DNA from: Xylocopa sonorina
Taxonomy: Eukaryota; Arthropoda; Insecta; Hymenoptera; Apidae
Direction of reading: 5' to 3'
Length of the DNA: 64,000 nt
Assembly (NCBI RefSeq): GCF_050948175.1
Contig: NW_027490111.1
Coordinates: forward strand, 186,001 to 250,000
Position numbers and translations under genes: made by a program. This document shows, one piece after another, positions 29,321 through 38,780 of the stretch. Under the pieces are notes generated by a model. It did no database searches. It was not told the origin of the DNA and worked only from the letters and a program-made list of their open reading frames with translations. Positions within the stretch are counted from its first letter, which is position 1; every line of letters starts with the position of its first letter.

Positions 29321-30275
29321 AAGTGAAAGTAAATGCGACACTTCGTTGCAAGGAAATAGCGTTTGCAGATGTCTATGTATCGAAGCAACAGAGTTCTTAT
29401 GATTCTTAAAACGCGATATCGCATCTCATTTCTATGTTTCATGGTAAGGTATAATATGATTTGCGAAGTGTTATGTATTCCTCGTCTACACTTCAAATGA
29501 ATGTAAATGCGACACTTTCTTGCAAGGAAATGGCGTTTGCGGATGTCTACGTATCGTAGCAATGGGTTTCTAATGCTTCTTAAAACGCGATATCGCATCT
29601 CATTTCTGTGTTTCATGGTAAGATATAATATGATTTGCGATGTGTCATGTATTCCTCGTCCACACTACAAATGAATGTGAATGCGACACTTCCTCGCTAG
29701 GAAATAGCGTTTGCAGATGTCTACGTATCGTAGCAGTAGAGTTCTAATGCTTCTTAAAACGCGATACCGCATCTCATTTCTATGTTTCATGGTAAGATAT
29801 AATATGATTTGCGAAGTGTTATGTATTCCTCGTCTACACATCAAATGAATGTAAATGCGACACTTCCTTGCTAGGAAATAGCGTTTGCAGATGTCTACGT
29901 ATCGTAGCAATGGATTTCCGCTGCTTCTTAAAACGCGATATCGCATCTCACTTCTATGATTCATGGTAAGATATAAAATGATTTGCGAAGTGTCATGTAT
30001 TCCTCGTCTACACTTCAAATGAATGTAAATGCGACACTTCCCTGCAAGGAAATAGCGTTTGCAGATGTCTACGTCTCGTAGCAATAGAGTTCTTATGATT
30101 CCTAAAACGCGATATCGGATCTTATTTCTATGTTTCATGGTAGGATATAATATGATTTGCGAAGTGTTATGTATTCCTCGTCTACACTTCAAGTGAAAGT
30201 AAATGCGACACTTCGTTGCAAGGAAATAGCGTTTGCAGATGTCTACGTATCGAAGCAACAGAGTTCAAATGCTTC

Positions 30276-31756
30276 TTAAAACGAGATATTGCACAGCATA
30301 TATATGTTTCTTGATAAGATATAATATTCATTGCGAAGTGTTATGCATTCCTCGTCTACGATTGAAATGAATGTAAATGCAACAATTCCTTGCAAGGAAA
30401 TAGCGTTTGCAGATGTCTACGTATCGTAGCAATAGAGTTCCAATGCTTCTTAAAACGCGATATCGCATCTCATTTGTATGTTTCATGGTAAGATATAATA
30501 TGATTTGCGAAGTGTTATGTATTCCTCGTCTACGATTCAAATGAATGTAAATGCGACACTTCCTTGCAAGGAGATAGCGTTTGCAGATGTCTACGTATCG
30601 TAGCAATAGAGTTCCAATGCTTCTTAAAACGCGATATCGCATCTCATTTCTATGTCTCATGGTAAGATATAATATGATTTGCGAAGTGTTATGTATTCCT
30701 CGTCTACGATTCAAATGAATGTAAATGTGACACTTCCTTGCAAGGAAATAGCGTTTGCAGATGTCTACGTATCGTAGCAATAGAGTTCTTATGATTCTTA
30801 AAACGCGATATCGCATCTCATTTCTACGTTTCATGGTAAGATATTATATGATTTGCGAAGTGTCATGTATTCCCCGTCTACACTTCAAATGAATGTAAAT
30901 GCGACACTTCCTTGCTAGGAAATAGCGTCTGCAGATGTCTAGGTATCGTAGCAATGGAGTTCTAATGCTTATTAAAACGCGATATCGCATCTCATTTCTA
31001 TGTTTCATGGTAAGATATAATATGATTTGCGAAGTGTTATGTATTCCTCGTCTACACATCAAATGAATGTAAATGCGACACTTTCTTGCAAGGAAATAGC
31101 GCTTGCAGATGTCTACGTATCGTAGCAATGGATTTCTGCTGCTTCTTAAAACGCGATATCGCATCTCGTTTCTATGTTTCATGGTAAGATATAATATGAT
31201 TTGCGAAGTGTCATGTATTCCTCGTCCACGCTTCAAATGAATGTAAATGCGACACTTCCTTGCAACGAAATAGCGTTTGCAGATGTCTGCGTATCGTAGC
31301 AGTAGAATTCTAATGCTTCTTAGAACGCGATATTGCATCTCATATCTATGTTTCATGATAAGATATAATATTCATTGCGAAGTGTTATGCATTCCTCGTC
31401 TACGATTCAAATGAATGTAAATGCGACACTTCCTTGCAAGGAAATAGCGTTTGCAGATGTCTACGTATCGAAGCAATAGAGTTCAAATGCTTCATAAAAC
31501 GAGATATTGCATCTCATATCTATGTTTCATGATAAGATATAATATTCATTGCGAAGTGTTATGCATTCCTCGTCTACGATTCAAATGAACGTAAATGCGA
31601 CACTTCCTTGCAAGGAAATAGCGTTTGCAGATGTCTACGTATCGTAACAATAGAGTTCTTGTGATTCTTAAAAAGCGATATCGCATCTCATTTCAATGTT
31701 TCATGGTAAGATATAATATGATTTGCGAAGTGTTATGTATTCCTCGTCTACACTTC
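30276..31756. repeat. Middle-domain 14-monomer repeat, copy 2
   Basis: Partner of 27840-29320, with a few substitutions (for example catctcgtttc against catctcatttc). Confidence 0.82.
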
Positions 31757-33265
31757 AAATGAATGTGAGTGCGACACTTCCTTGCAAGGAAATAGCGTTT
31801 GCAGATGTCTAGGTATCGTAGCAATAGAGTTCTAATGCTTCTTAAAACGCGATATCGCATCTCATTTCTATGTTTCATGGTAAGATATAATATGATTTGC
31901 GAAGTGTTATGTATTCCTCGTCTACACATCAAATGAATGTAAATGCGACACTTCCTTGCTAGGAAATAGCGTTTGCAGATGTCTACGTATCGTAGCAATG
32001 GATTTCTGCTGCTTCTTAAAACGCGATATCGCATCTCACTTCTATGATTCATGGTAAGATATAAAATGATTTGCGAAGTGTCATGTATTCCTCGTCTACA
32101 CTTCAAATGAATGTAAATGCGACACTTCCCTGCAAGGAAATAGCGTTTGCAGATGTCTACGTATCGTAGCAATAGAGTTCTTATGATTCCTAAAACGCGA
32201 TATCGGATCCTATTTCTATGTTTCATGGTAGGATATAATATGATTTGCGAAGTGTTATGTATTCCTCGTCTACACTTCAAGTGAAAGTAAATGCGACACT
32301 TCGTTGCAAGGAAATAGCGTTTGCAGATGTCTACGTATCGAAGCAACAGAGTTCAAATGCTTCTTAAAACGAGATATTGCACAGCATATATATGTATCTT
32401 GATAAGATATAATATTCATTGCGAAGTGTTACGCATTCCTCGTCTACGATTCAAATGAATGTAAATGCAACAATTACTTGCAAGGAAATAGCGTTTGCAG
32501 ATGTCTACGCATCGTAGCAATAGAGTTCCAATGCTTCTTAAAACGCGATATCGCATCTCATTTGTATGTTTCATGGTAAGATAAAATATGATTTGCGAAG
32601 TGTTATGTATTCCTCGTCTACCATTCAAATTAATGTAAATGCGACACTTCCTTGCAAGGAAATAGCGTTTGCAGATGTCTACGTATCGAAGCAATAGAGT
32701 TCAAATGCTTCATAAAACGAGATATTGCATCTCATATCTATGTTTCATAATAAGATATAATATTCAATGCGAAGTGTTATGCATTCCTCGTCTGCGATTC
32801 AAATGAACGTAAATGCGACACTTCCTTGCAAGGAAATAGCGTTTGCAGATGTCTACGTATCGTAACAATAGAGTTCTTATGATTCTTAAAAAGCGATATC
32901 GCATCTCATTTCAATGTTTCATGGTAAGATATAATATGATTTGCGAAGTGTTATGTATTCCTCGTCTACACTTCAAATGAATGTGAGTGCGACACTTCCT
33001 TGCAAGGAAATAGCGTTTGCAGATGTCTAGGTATCGTAGCAATAGAGTTCTAATGCTTCTTAAAACGCGATATCGCATCTCATTTCTATGTTTCATGGTA
33101 AGATATAATATGATTTGCGAAGTGTTATGTATTCCTCGTCTACACATCAAATGAATGTAAATGCGACACTTCCTTGCTAGGAAATAGCGTTTGCAGATGT
33201 CTACGTATCGTAGCAATGGATTTCTGCTGCTTCTTAAAACGCGATATCGCATCTCACTTCTATGA

Positions 33266-34135
33266 TTCATGGTAAGATATAAAATGATTTGCGAAGTGTC
33301 ATGTATTCCTCGTCTACGCTTCAAATGAATGTAAATGCGACACTTCCCTGCAAGGAAATAGCGTTTGCAGATGTCTACGTATCGTAGCAATAGAGTTCTT
33401 ATGATTCCTAAAACGCGATATCGGACCTTATTTCTATGTTTCATGGTAGGATATAATATGATTTGCGAAGTGTTATGTATTCCTCGTCTACACTTCAAGT
33501 GAAAGTAAATGCGACACTTCGTTGCAAGGAAATAGCGTTTGCAGATGTCTACGTATCGTAGCAATAGAGTTCCAATGCTTCTTAAAACGCGATATCGCAT
33601 CTCATTTGTATGTTTCATGGTAAGATATAATATGATTTGCGAAGTGTTATGTATTCCTCGTCTACGATTCAAATGATTGTAAATGCGACACTTCCTTGCA
33701 AGGAGATAGCGTTTGCAGATGTCTACGTATCGTAGCAATAGAGTTCCAATGCTTCTTAAAACGCGATATCGCATCTCATTTCTATGTTTCATGGTAAGAT
33801 ATAATATGATTTGCGAAGTGTTATGTATTCCACGTCTACGATTCAAATGAATGTAAATGTGACACTTCCTTGCAAGGAAATAGCGTTTGCAGATGTCTAC
33901 GTATCGTAGCAATAGAGTTCTTATGATTCTTAAAACGCGATATCGCATCTCATTTCTACGTTTCATGGTAAGATATTATATGATTTGCGAAGTGTCATGT
34001 ATTCCCCGTCTACACTTCAAATGAATGTAAATGCGACACTTCCTTGCTAGGAAATAGCGTCTGCAGATGTCTAGGTATCGTAGCAATGGAGTTCTAATGC
34101 TTATTAAAACGCGATATCGCATCTCATTTCTATGT
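33266..34135. repeat. 870-bp (5-monomer) tandem duplication, unit 1
   Basis: The next 870 bp repeat this unit almost exactly. Differences I can see are caaatgattg/caaatgaatg, gttccaatgc/gttcgaatgc and gcaaggaaat/gcatggaaat. The taaaatg variant opens both units. This is one of the youngest events in the window. Confidence 0.85.
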
Positions 34136-35005
34136 TTCATGGTAAGATATAAAATGATTTGCGAAGTGTCATGTATTCCTCGTCTACGCTTCAAATGAAT
34201 GTAAATGCGACACTTCCCTGCAAGGAAATAGCGTTTGCAGATGTCTACGTATCGTAGCAATAGAGTTCTTATGATTCCTAAAACGCGATATCGGACCTTA
34301 TTTCTATGTTTCATGGTAGGATATAATATGATTTGCGAAGTGTTATGTATTCCTCGTCTACACTTCAAGTGAAAGTAAATGCGACACTTCGTTGCAAGGA
34401 AATAGCGTTTGCAGATGTCTACGTATCGTAGCAATAGAGTTCCAATGCTTCTTAAAACGCGATATCGCATCTCATTTGTATGTTTCATGGTAAGATATAA
34501 TATGATTTGCGAAGTGTTATGTATTCCTCGTCTACGATTCAAATGAATGTAAATGCGACACTTCCTTGCAAGGAGATAGCGTTTGCAGATGTCTACGTAT
34601 CGTAGCAATAGAGTTCGAATGCTTCTTAAAACGCGATATCGCATCTCATTTCTATGTTTCATGGTAAGATATAATATGATTTGCGAAGTGTTATGTATTC
34701 CACGTCTACGATTCAAATGAATGTAAATGTGACACTTCCTTGCATGGAAATAGCGTTTGCAGATGTCTACGTATCGTAGCAATAGAGTTCTTATGATTCT
34801 TAAAACGCGATATCGCATCTCATTTCTACGTTTCATGGTAAGATATTATATGATTTGCGAAGTGTCATGTATTCCCCGTCTACACTTCAAATGAATGTAA
34901 ATGCGACACTTCCTTGCTAGGAAATAGCGTCTGCAGATGTCTAGGTATCGTAGCAATGGAGTTCTAATGCTTATTAAAACGCGATATCGCATCTCATTTC
35001 TATGT
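34136..35005. repeat. 870-bp (5-monomer) tandem duplication, unit 2
   Basis: Directly adjoins unit 1 with the monomer phase kept. At about 35006 the sequence changes from taaaatg to taatatg, which marks the end of the duplication. Confidence 0.85.
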
Positions 35006-35240
35006 TTCATGGTAAGATATAATATGATTTGCGAAGTGTTATGTATTCCTCGTCTACACATCAAATGAATGTAAATGCGACACTTTCTTGCAAGGAAATA
35101 GCGTTTGCAGATGTCTACGTATCGTAGCAATGGATTTCTGCTGCTTGTTAAAACGCGATATCGCATCTCATTTCTATGTTTCATGGTAAGATATAATATG
35201 ATTTGCGAAGTGTCATGTATTCCTCGTCTACACTTCAAAT

Positions 35241-35787
35241 GAATGTAAATGCGACACTCCCTGCAAGGAAATAGCGTTTGCAGATGTCTACGTATCGTAG
35301 CAATAGAGTTCATATGATTCTTAAAACGCGATAACGGATCTCATGTCTGTTGTTTCATGGTAAGATATAATATGATTTGCGAAGTGTTATGTTTTCCTCG
35401 TCTACACTTCAAATGAATGTAAATGCGACACTTTCTTGCAAGGAAATAGCGGTTTGTAGATGTCTACGTATCGTAGCACATGGGTTTCTGATGCTTCTTA
35501 AAACGCGATATCGCATCTCATTTCTATGTTTCATTCTAAGATATAATATGATTTCCGATGTGTCATGTATTCCTCGTCCACACTTCAAATGAATGTGAAT
35601 GCGACACTTCCTCGCTAGGAAATAGCGTTTGCAGATGTCTACGTATCGTAGCAGTAGAGTTCTAATGCTTCTTAAACGCGATATCGCATCTCATTTCTAT
35701 GTTTCATGGTAAGATATAATATGATTTGCGAAGTGTTATGTATTCCTCGTCTACACATCAAATGAATGTAAATGCGACACTTCCTTG
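35241..35787. repeat. Degraded satellite edge beside the insertion
   Basis: About three monomers carry five one-base length changes: gacactccctg (minus 1), tctgttgtttc (plus 1), gcggtttgtag (plus 1), gtagcacatgg (plus 1) and cttaaacgcg (minus 1). There are also unusual substitutions (atgttttcctc, cattctaag, atttccgatg). The closest relative of the first part is at about 39415-39600, which has cggatctcatgtctg but none of the length changes. Everywhere else, length changes are absent or are recurrent copies of one event. The minus-strand frame is lost here. Confidence 0.85.
35784..35787. repeat. Target-site duplication, left copy (CTTG)
   Basis: CTTG precedes the element's TGTCACG end and is repeated after its far end at 37348-37351. 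The uninterrupted satellite has a single CTTG at this point in ttccttgcaagg. Confidence 0.9.
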
Positions 35788-35801
35788 TGTCACGTCCGGC
35801 G
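35788..35801 (+). repeat. Element left terminal inverted repeat
   Basis: TGTCACGTCCGGCG. It pairs with the right terminus with two mismatches, at positions 4 and 10. Confidence 0.8.
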
Positions 35802-35938
35802 AAATAACTTTTCGTTTATCCGGAGGCTTCACGACACTAGCCTATTTGTTCGAAATTCGGTCCGCGGAAACGCGTTACGACCGGGTTCGACTATTTCAGC
35901 AAACGCGACACGGACAAAACACTCGCGATTTGCGGATA

Positions 35939-36325
35939 TTAGGAGTTGGAAATGTTATCTTTGCTGATTTCGTTCTCGATACGTTGGTAAAATTCTCGCC
36001 GTGGATCGTTGATTGGTATCGACGTAGGTGCTGGCCTGTTGATTGAGGTTGATAATTCAATGAGCTTCCAGCGAAGCGGTAAACGGCGACTCGGATGCGA
36101 AGCGGATTCGGTGGAGACTGTAGATATCGCAGCAACCTCGGTTGCGGAAACAGGAGACTCAGCGTTGCTAGAGACTTCGGAATGATGCTGCTGAACAGGT
36201 GCGGAGACAGGTTGCTGGTACACGGGGATCCGGAATACGTTACCCACGTATCCACGCACAAGTGAGCGAAGGAAATTCTTCCTACCCGCGCGTCGTGTTC
36301 TTCGCGAACCGGAATCACGCCCCAT
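35939..36325 (-). other. Open frame of 128 codons inside the element, function unknown
   Basis: An ATG-initiated frame ends 151 bases from the element's left end. The product would have a basic N-terminus (arginine/lysine-rich, residues 1-25), a Ser/Thr/Val/Ala-rich middle (about 37-80) and a short charged tail with an EFYQRIENE segment. I recognise no domain, and no CCHC knuckle, protease, polymerase or transposase motif is visible. A second frame (35896-36318, 140 codons) overlaps it on the same strand, so chance is a real possibility. It might be the remnant of a gag-like or accessory frame. Confidence 0.25.
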
Positions 36326-36513
36326 TCACCCAGAGTTTTCTGTACTAACAGACAATGCTCGGAAGGATAAGCGGCGGTCCGCTCTATCGCAACTCTGCAA
36401 AGCTGAGTTCTATACTCCTTCGAGGTGATGGGAAGCTACCCAGTTGTATGGAAGAGACACGTGGAAGAATTCGTTGTTACTGTTTGTATTAAGCGCGAGA
36501 AGTGGTATTTGAT

Positions 36514-36540
36514 TTAGTAGATATAGGAATTAGTAGATAT
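36514..36540. repeat. Short direct repeat in the element
   Basis: TTAGTAGATAT occurs at 36514-36524 and 36530-36540, 16 bp apart, in the AT-rich middle of the element. Confidence 0.7.
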
Positions 36541-36570
36541 GGTATTAAACTCAAAAACTAGATGTAGTAA

Positions 36571-36576
36571 AATAAA
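36571..36576 (+). promoter_or_regulatory. Possible polyadenylation signal (AATAAA)
   Basis: The only AATAAA I found in the element, in its AT-rich part. It would suit an LTR in plus orientation, but a possible TATA box (TATAAG, 36694-36699) lies downstream rather than upstream, which does not fit the U3-R order well. Chance is likely in AT-rich DNA. Confidence 0.2.
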
Positions 36577-36584
36577 TGGAATAT

Positions 36585-36627
36585 ATTCTAAGTTAAAATT
36601 ATACAAAGTTGAAATTATTCTAAGTTA
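36585..36627. repeat. Short direct repeat in the element
   Basis: ATTCTAAGTTA occurs at 36585-36595 and 36617-36627, 32 bp apart. Confidence 0.7.
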
Positions 36628-36693
36628 GAACTAAGGAAATAGAAATACTAGCGCGTAGCCTAGACCCCACATTGAGGCGGCTAATGGCTCGAG

Positions 36694-36699
36694 TATAAG
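36694..36699 (+). promoter_or_regulatory. Possible TATA box in the element
   Basis: TATAAG within gagtataagaaatgg, followed by a GC-rich stretch. On the other strand a TATATATT segment lies around 36896-36905. Neither can be assigned as the promoter from sequence alone. Confidence 0.15.
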
Positions 36700-37144
36700 A
36701 AATGGTACTGGAGGATTCGACTCCTCGGACTGGAATCTCGAAGTAGACTGACTTTCTGGAGTCGCGTCTCGGACCTCCTCGGTTCGCGAGGCGCTTCGGT
36801 CGCGGGCGCTCGTAGTGGGGAGCGCGTGGTCCAGCGAGTGGGGACTCGCGGCTCGTGGTGGGCCTAGCTGCGCGTGTCGTTGGCGCAGGCGCGTCTTAAT
36901 ATATAATCATATACCTACGGACTTAGAATTACGTGTGTGTTGTGGTGTGTTACAATATGTGTCATGAGTACTTAGATTTAGGATTATAATACATGTACAT
37001 AGATGTAATATATGAGTTAAAAATAGTGTACAGGGTCTGGCAATGTTGGTTCCCTAAACTGGAACAGTCCCCATTCCGGTGACGGGCTGCGACTTCTTCC
37101 CTCTGGACGGAGTCCTCGATGCGAGGGAGGCGGGGATGCTCGTA

Positions 37145-37184
37145 GGTGCGAGCGAGACAGCGTTGCTTGTTGGTGCGAGCGAGA
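37145..37184. repeat. Short GC-rich direct repeat in the element
   Basis: GGTGCGAGCGAGA occurs at 37145-37157 and 37172-37184, 27 bp apart, in the GC-rich end that also holds alternating purine-pyrimidine runs such as gtgcgcgcgcg. Confidence 0.75.
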
Positions 37185-37333
37185 AAGAGGTGTTCCTACG
37201 TGCGTGTGAGCGCGTGCACCTGTGCGCGCGCGAACGCTGCTGGTTGCTGAATCTGCAGGCGTGTACGGCAGGTTGCCTGCGTGCAGGGGTTGATGCTGGA
37301 GGCGGCGAGCAGGCTGATGGGTGGCAGGCGCTA

Positions 37334-37347
37334 CGCCTGACGTCACA
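37334..37347 (-). repeat. Element right terminal inverted repeat
   Basis: The plus strand reads CGCCTGACGTCACA; its complement is TGTGACGTCAGGCG. Adjacent bases ggcgctacgcc form a further small inverted repeat just inside this end. Confidence 0.8.
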
Positions 37348-37351
37348 CTTG
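37348..37351. repeat. Target-site duplication, right copy (CTTG)
   Basis: The second CTTG, followed by caaggaaatgg, the right arm of the satellite's 14-bp palindrome. Confidence 0.9.
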
Positions 37352-38633
37352 CAAGGAAATGGCGTTTGCAGATGTCTACGTATCGTAGCAATAGAGTTCT
37401 TATGATTCTTAAAACGCGATATCGGATCCCATTTCTATGTTTCATGGTAAGGTATAATATGAATTGCGAAGTGTTATGTATTCCTCGTCTACACTTCAAA
37501 TGAATGTAAATGCGACACTTTCTTGCAAGGAAATAGCGTTTGCAGATGTCTACGTATCGTAGCAATGGATTTCTGATGCTTCTTAAAACGCGATAACGCA
37601 TCTCATTTCTATGTTTCATGGTAAGATATAATATGATTTGCGAAGTGTCATGTATTCCTCGTCTACACTTCAATTGAATGTAAATGCGACACTTTCTTGC
37701 AAGGAAATAGCGTTTGCAGATGTCTACGTATCGTAGCAATGGATTTCTGCTGCATCTTAAAACGCGATATCGCACCTCACTTCTATGATTCATGGTAAGA
37801 TATAATATGATTTGCGAAGTGTCCTGTATTCCTCGTCCACACTTCAAATGAATGTAAATGCGACACTTCCCTGCAAGGAAATAGCGTTTGCAGATGTCTA
37901 CGTATCGTAGCAATAGAGTACTTATGATTCTTAAAACGCGATATCGGATCTTATTTCTATGTTTCATGGTAATGTATAATATGTTTTGCGAAGTGTTATG
38001 TATTCCTCGTCTACACTTCAAATGAATGTAAATGCGACACTTTCTTGCAAGGAAATAGCGTTTGCAGATGTCCACGTATCGTAGCAATGGATTTCTGATG
38101 CTTCTTAAAACGCGATAACGCATCTCATTTCTATGTTTCATGGTAAGATATAATATGATTTGCGAAGTGTCATGTATTCCTCGTCCACGCTTCAATTGAA
38201 TGTAAATGCGACACTTCCTTGCAAGGAAATAGCGTTTGCAGATGTCTACGTATCGTAGCAATAGAGTTCTTATGATTCTTAAAACGCGATATCGGATCTC
38301 ATTTCTATGTTTCATGGTAAGATATAATATGATTTGCGAAGTGTTATGTATTCCTCGTCTACACTTCAAATGAATGTAAATGCGACACTTCTTTGCAAGG
38401 AAATAGCGTTTGCAGATGTCTACGTATCGTAGCAATAGAGTTCTTATGATTCTTAAAACGCGATATCGCTTCTCATTTCTATGGTTCATGGTAAGATATA
38501 ATATGATTTGCGAAGTGTTATGTATTCCTCGTCTACACTTCAAATGAATGTAAATGTGACACTTCCTTGCAAGGAAATAGCGTTTGCAGATGTCTAGGTA
38601 TCGTAGCAATAGAGTTCTAATGCTTCTTAAAAC

Positions 38634-38643
38634 GCGATATCGC
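38634..38643. repeat. Perfect 10-bp palindrome in type 1 monomer
   Basis: GCGATATCGC is its own reverse complement and recurs in most type 1 monomers. Type 2 copies carry gagatattgc at the same place, which destroys the symmetry. It could be a protein-binding site or a cruciform-prone point. Neither is demonstrated. Confidence 0.9.
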
Positions 38644-38736
38644 ATCTCATTTCTATGTTTCATGGTAAGATATAATATGATTTGCGAAGTGTTATGTATT
38701 CCTCGTCTACACTTCAAATGAATGTAAATGCGACAC

Positions 38737-38750
38737 TTCCTTGCAAGGAA
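38737..38750. repeat. Perfect 14-bp palindrome shared by both monomer types
   Basis: TTCCTTGCAAGGAA is fully self-complementary and is present, with occasional single changes (tcgctaggaa, ttccaaggaa, ttgcatggaa), in most monomers across the window. It is the longest dyad in the monomer. The 1560-bp element is inserted exactly at the centre of one copy. Confidence 0.92.
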
Positions 38751-38767
38751 ATAGCGTTTGCAGATGT

Positions 38768-38780
38768 CTACGTATCGTAG
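38768..38780. repeat. Hairpin-capable dyad CTACG-TAT-CGTAG
   Basis: The 5-base arms CTACG and CGTAG are separated by TAT. It lies 17 bases downstream of the 14-bp palindrome. The nearby bases TTG and CAA add a weaker outer pairing. Common variants such as ctaggtatcgtag and ctacgtatcgaag break one pair. Confidence 0.75.

Larger units (their letters stand above)
20600..35240. repeat. Middle array domain, marked by the gcacagcatatata variant
   Basis: A distinctive type 2 monomer reading cacagcatatata begins at 21244, 24550, 27856, 30292 and 32380, spaced 19, 19, 14 and 12 monomers. Other variants typical of this domain are cacttcaagtgaaagtaaatg, the Y-rich gatttctgctgcttc segment, and ggaccttattt. 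Blocks of 5 to about 10 monomers recur within the domain with very few differences. Phase is kept without indels throughout. Confidence 0.75.
1..35787. repeat. 174-bp satellite array, left part (about 206 monomers)
   Basis: Head-to-tail copies of a roughly 174-bp AT-rich monomer fill this stretch without other sequence. The landmark gcgaag recurs at 59, 233 and 407, and the phase can be followed to 35205 with a net loss of only 2 bp, both explained by two 173-bp monomers. Typical monomer parts, in order, are: cttaaaacgcgatatcgc, catttctatgtttcatgg, taagatataatatg, gcgaagtgttatg, cctcgtctacacttc, gcgacacttccttgcaagg and ctacgtatcgtagc. The monomer length is close to one nucleosome plus linker, as in many centromeric satellites. 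That function is inferred, not shown. All minus-strand open frames here are by-products of a length divisible by three. Confidence 0.98.
35788..37347. mobile_element. 1560-bp insertion with TGT...ACA ends and 4-bp target duplication
   Basis: The sequence has no satellite similarity and has a different base composition: GC-rich stretches at about 36730-36895 and 37060-37345, and AT-rich at 36480-36650. It starts TGTCACGTCCGGCG. The reverse complement of its end is TGTGACGTCAGGCG, 12 of 14 matching. CTTG is duplicated at the borders, and removing 1564 bp restores a single 174-bp monomer between the gcgaag landmarks at 35728 and 37466. TG...CA ends, short inverted termini and 4-bp duplications are typical of LTR retrotransposons, so a solo LTR is a good reading, if a long one. 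Ginger-type DNA transposons also have TGT ends and 4-bp duplications, so a non-autonomous relative is the alternative. I see no transposase, integrase or reverse transcriptase motif. Confidence 0.88.

Noticed and set aside
35377..36046. Plus-strand frames 35377-35592 and 35726-36046
   Set aside because: The first is damaged satellite in a shifted frame and the second joins satellite to the element; neither has coding features.
37079..37405. Plus-strand 108-codon frame at the right end of the element
   Set aside because: It lies in GC-rich, low-complexity sequence with few stops, runs across the element border into satellite, and shows no known domain.
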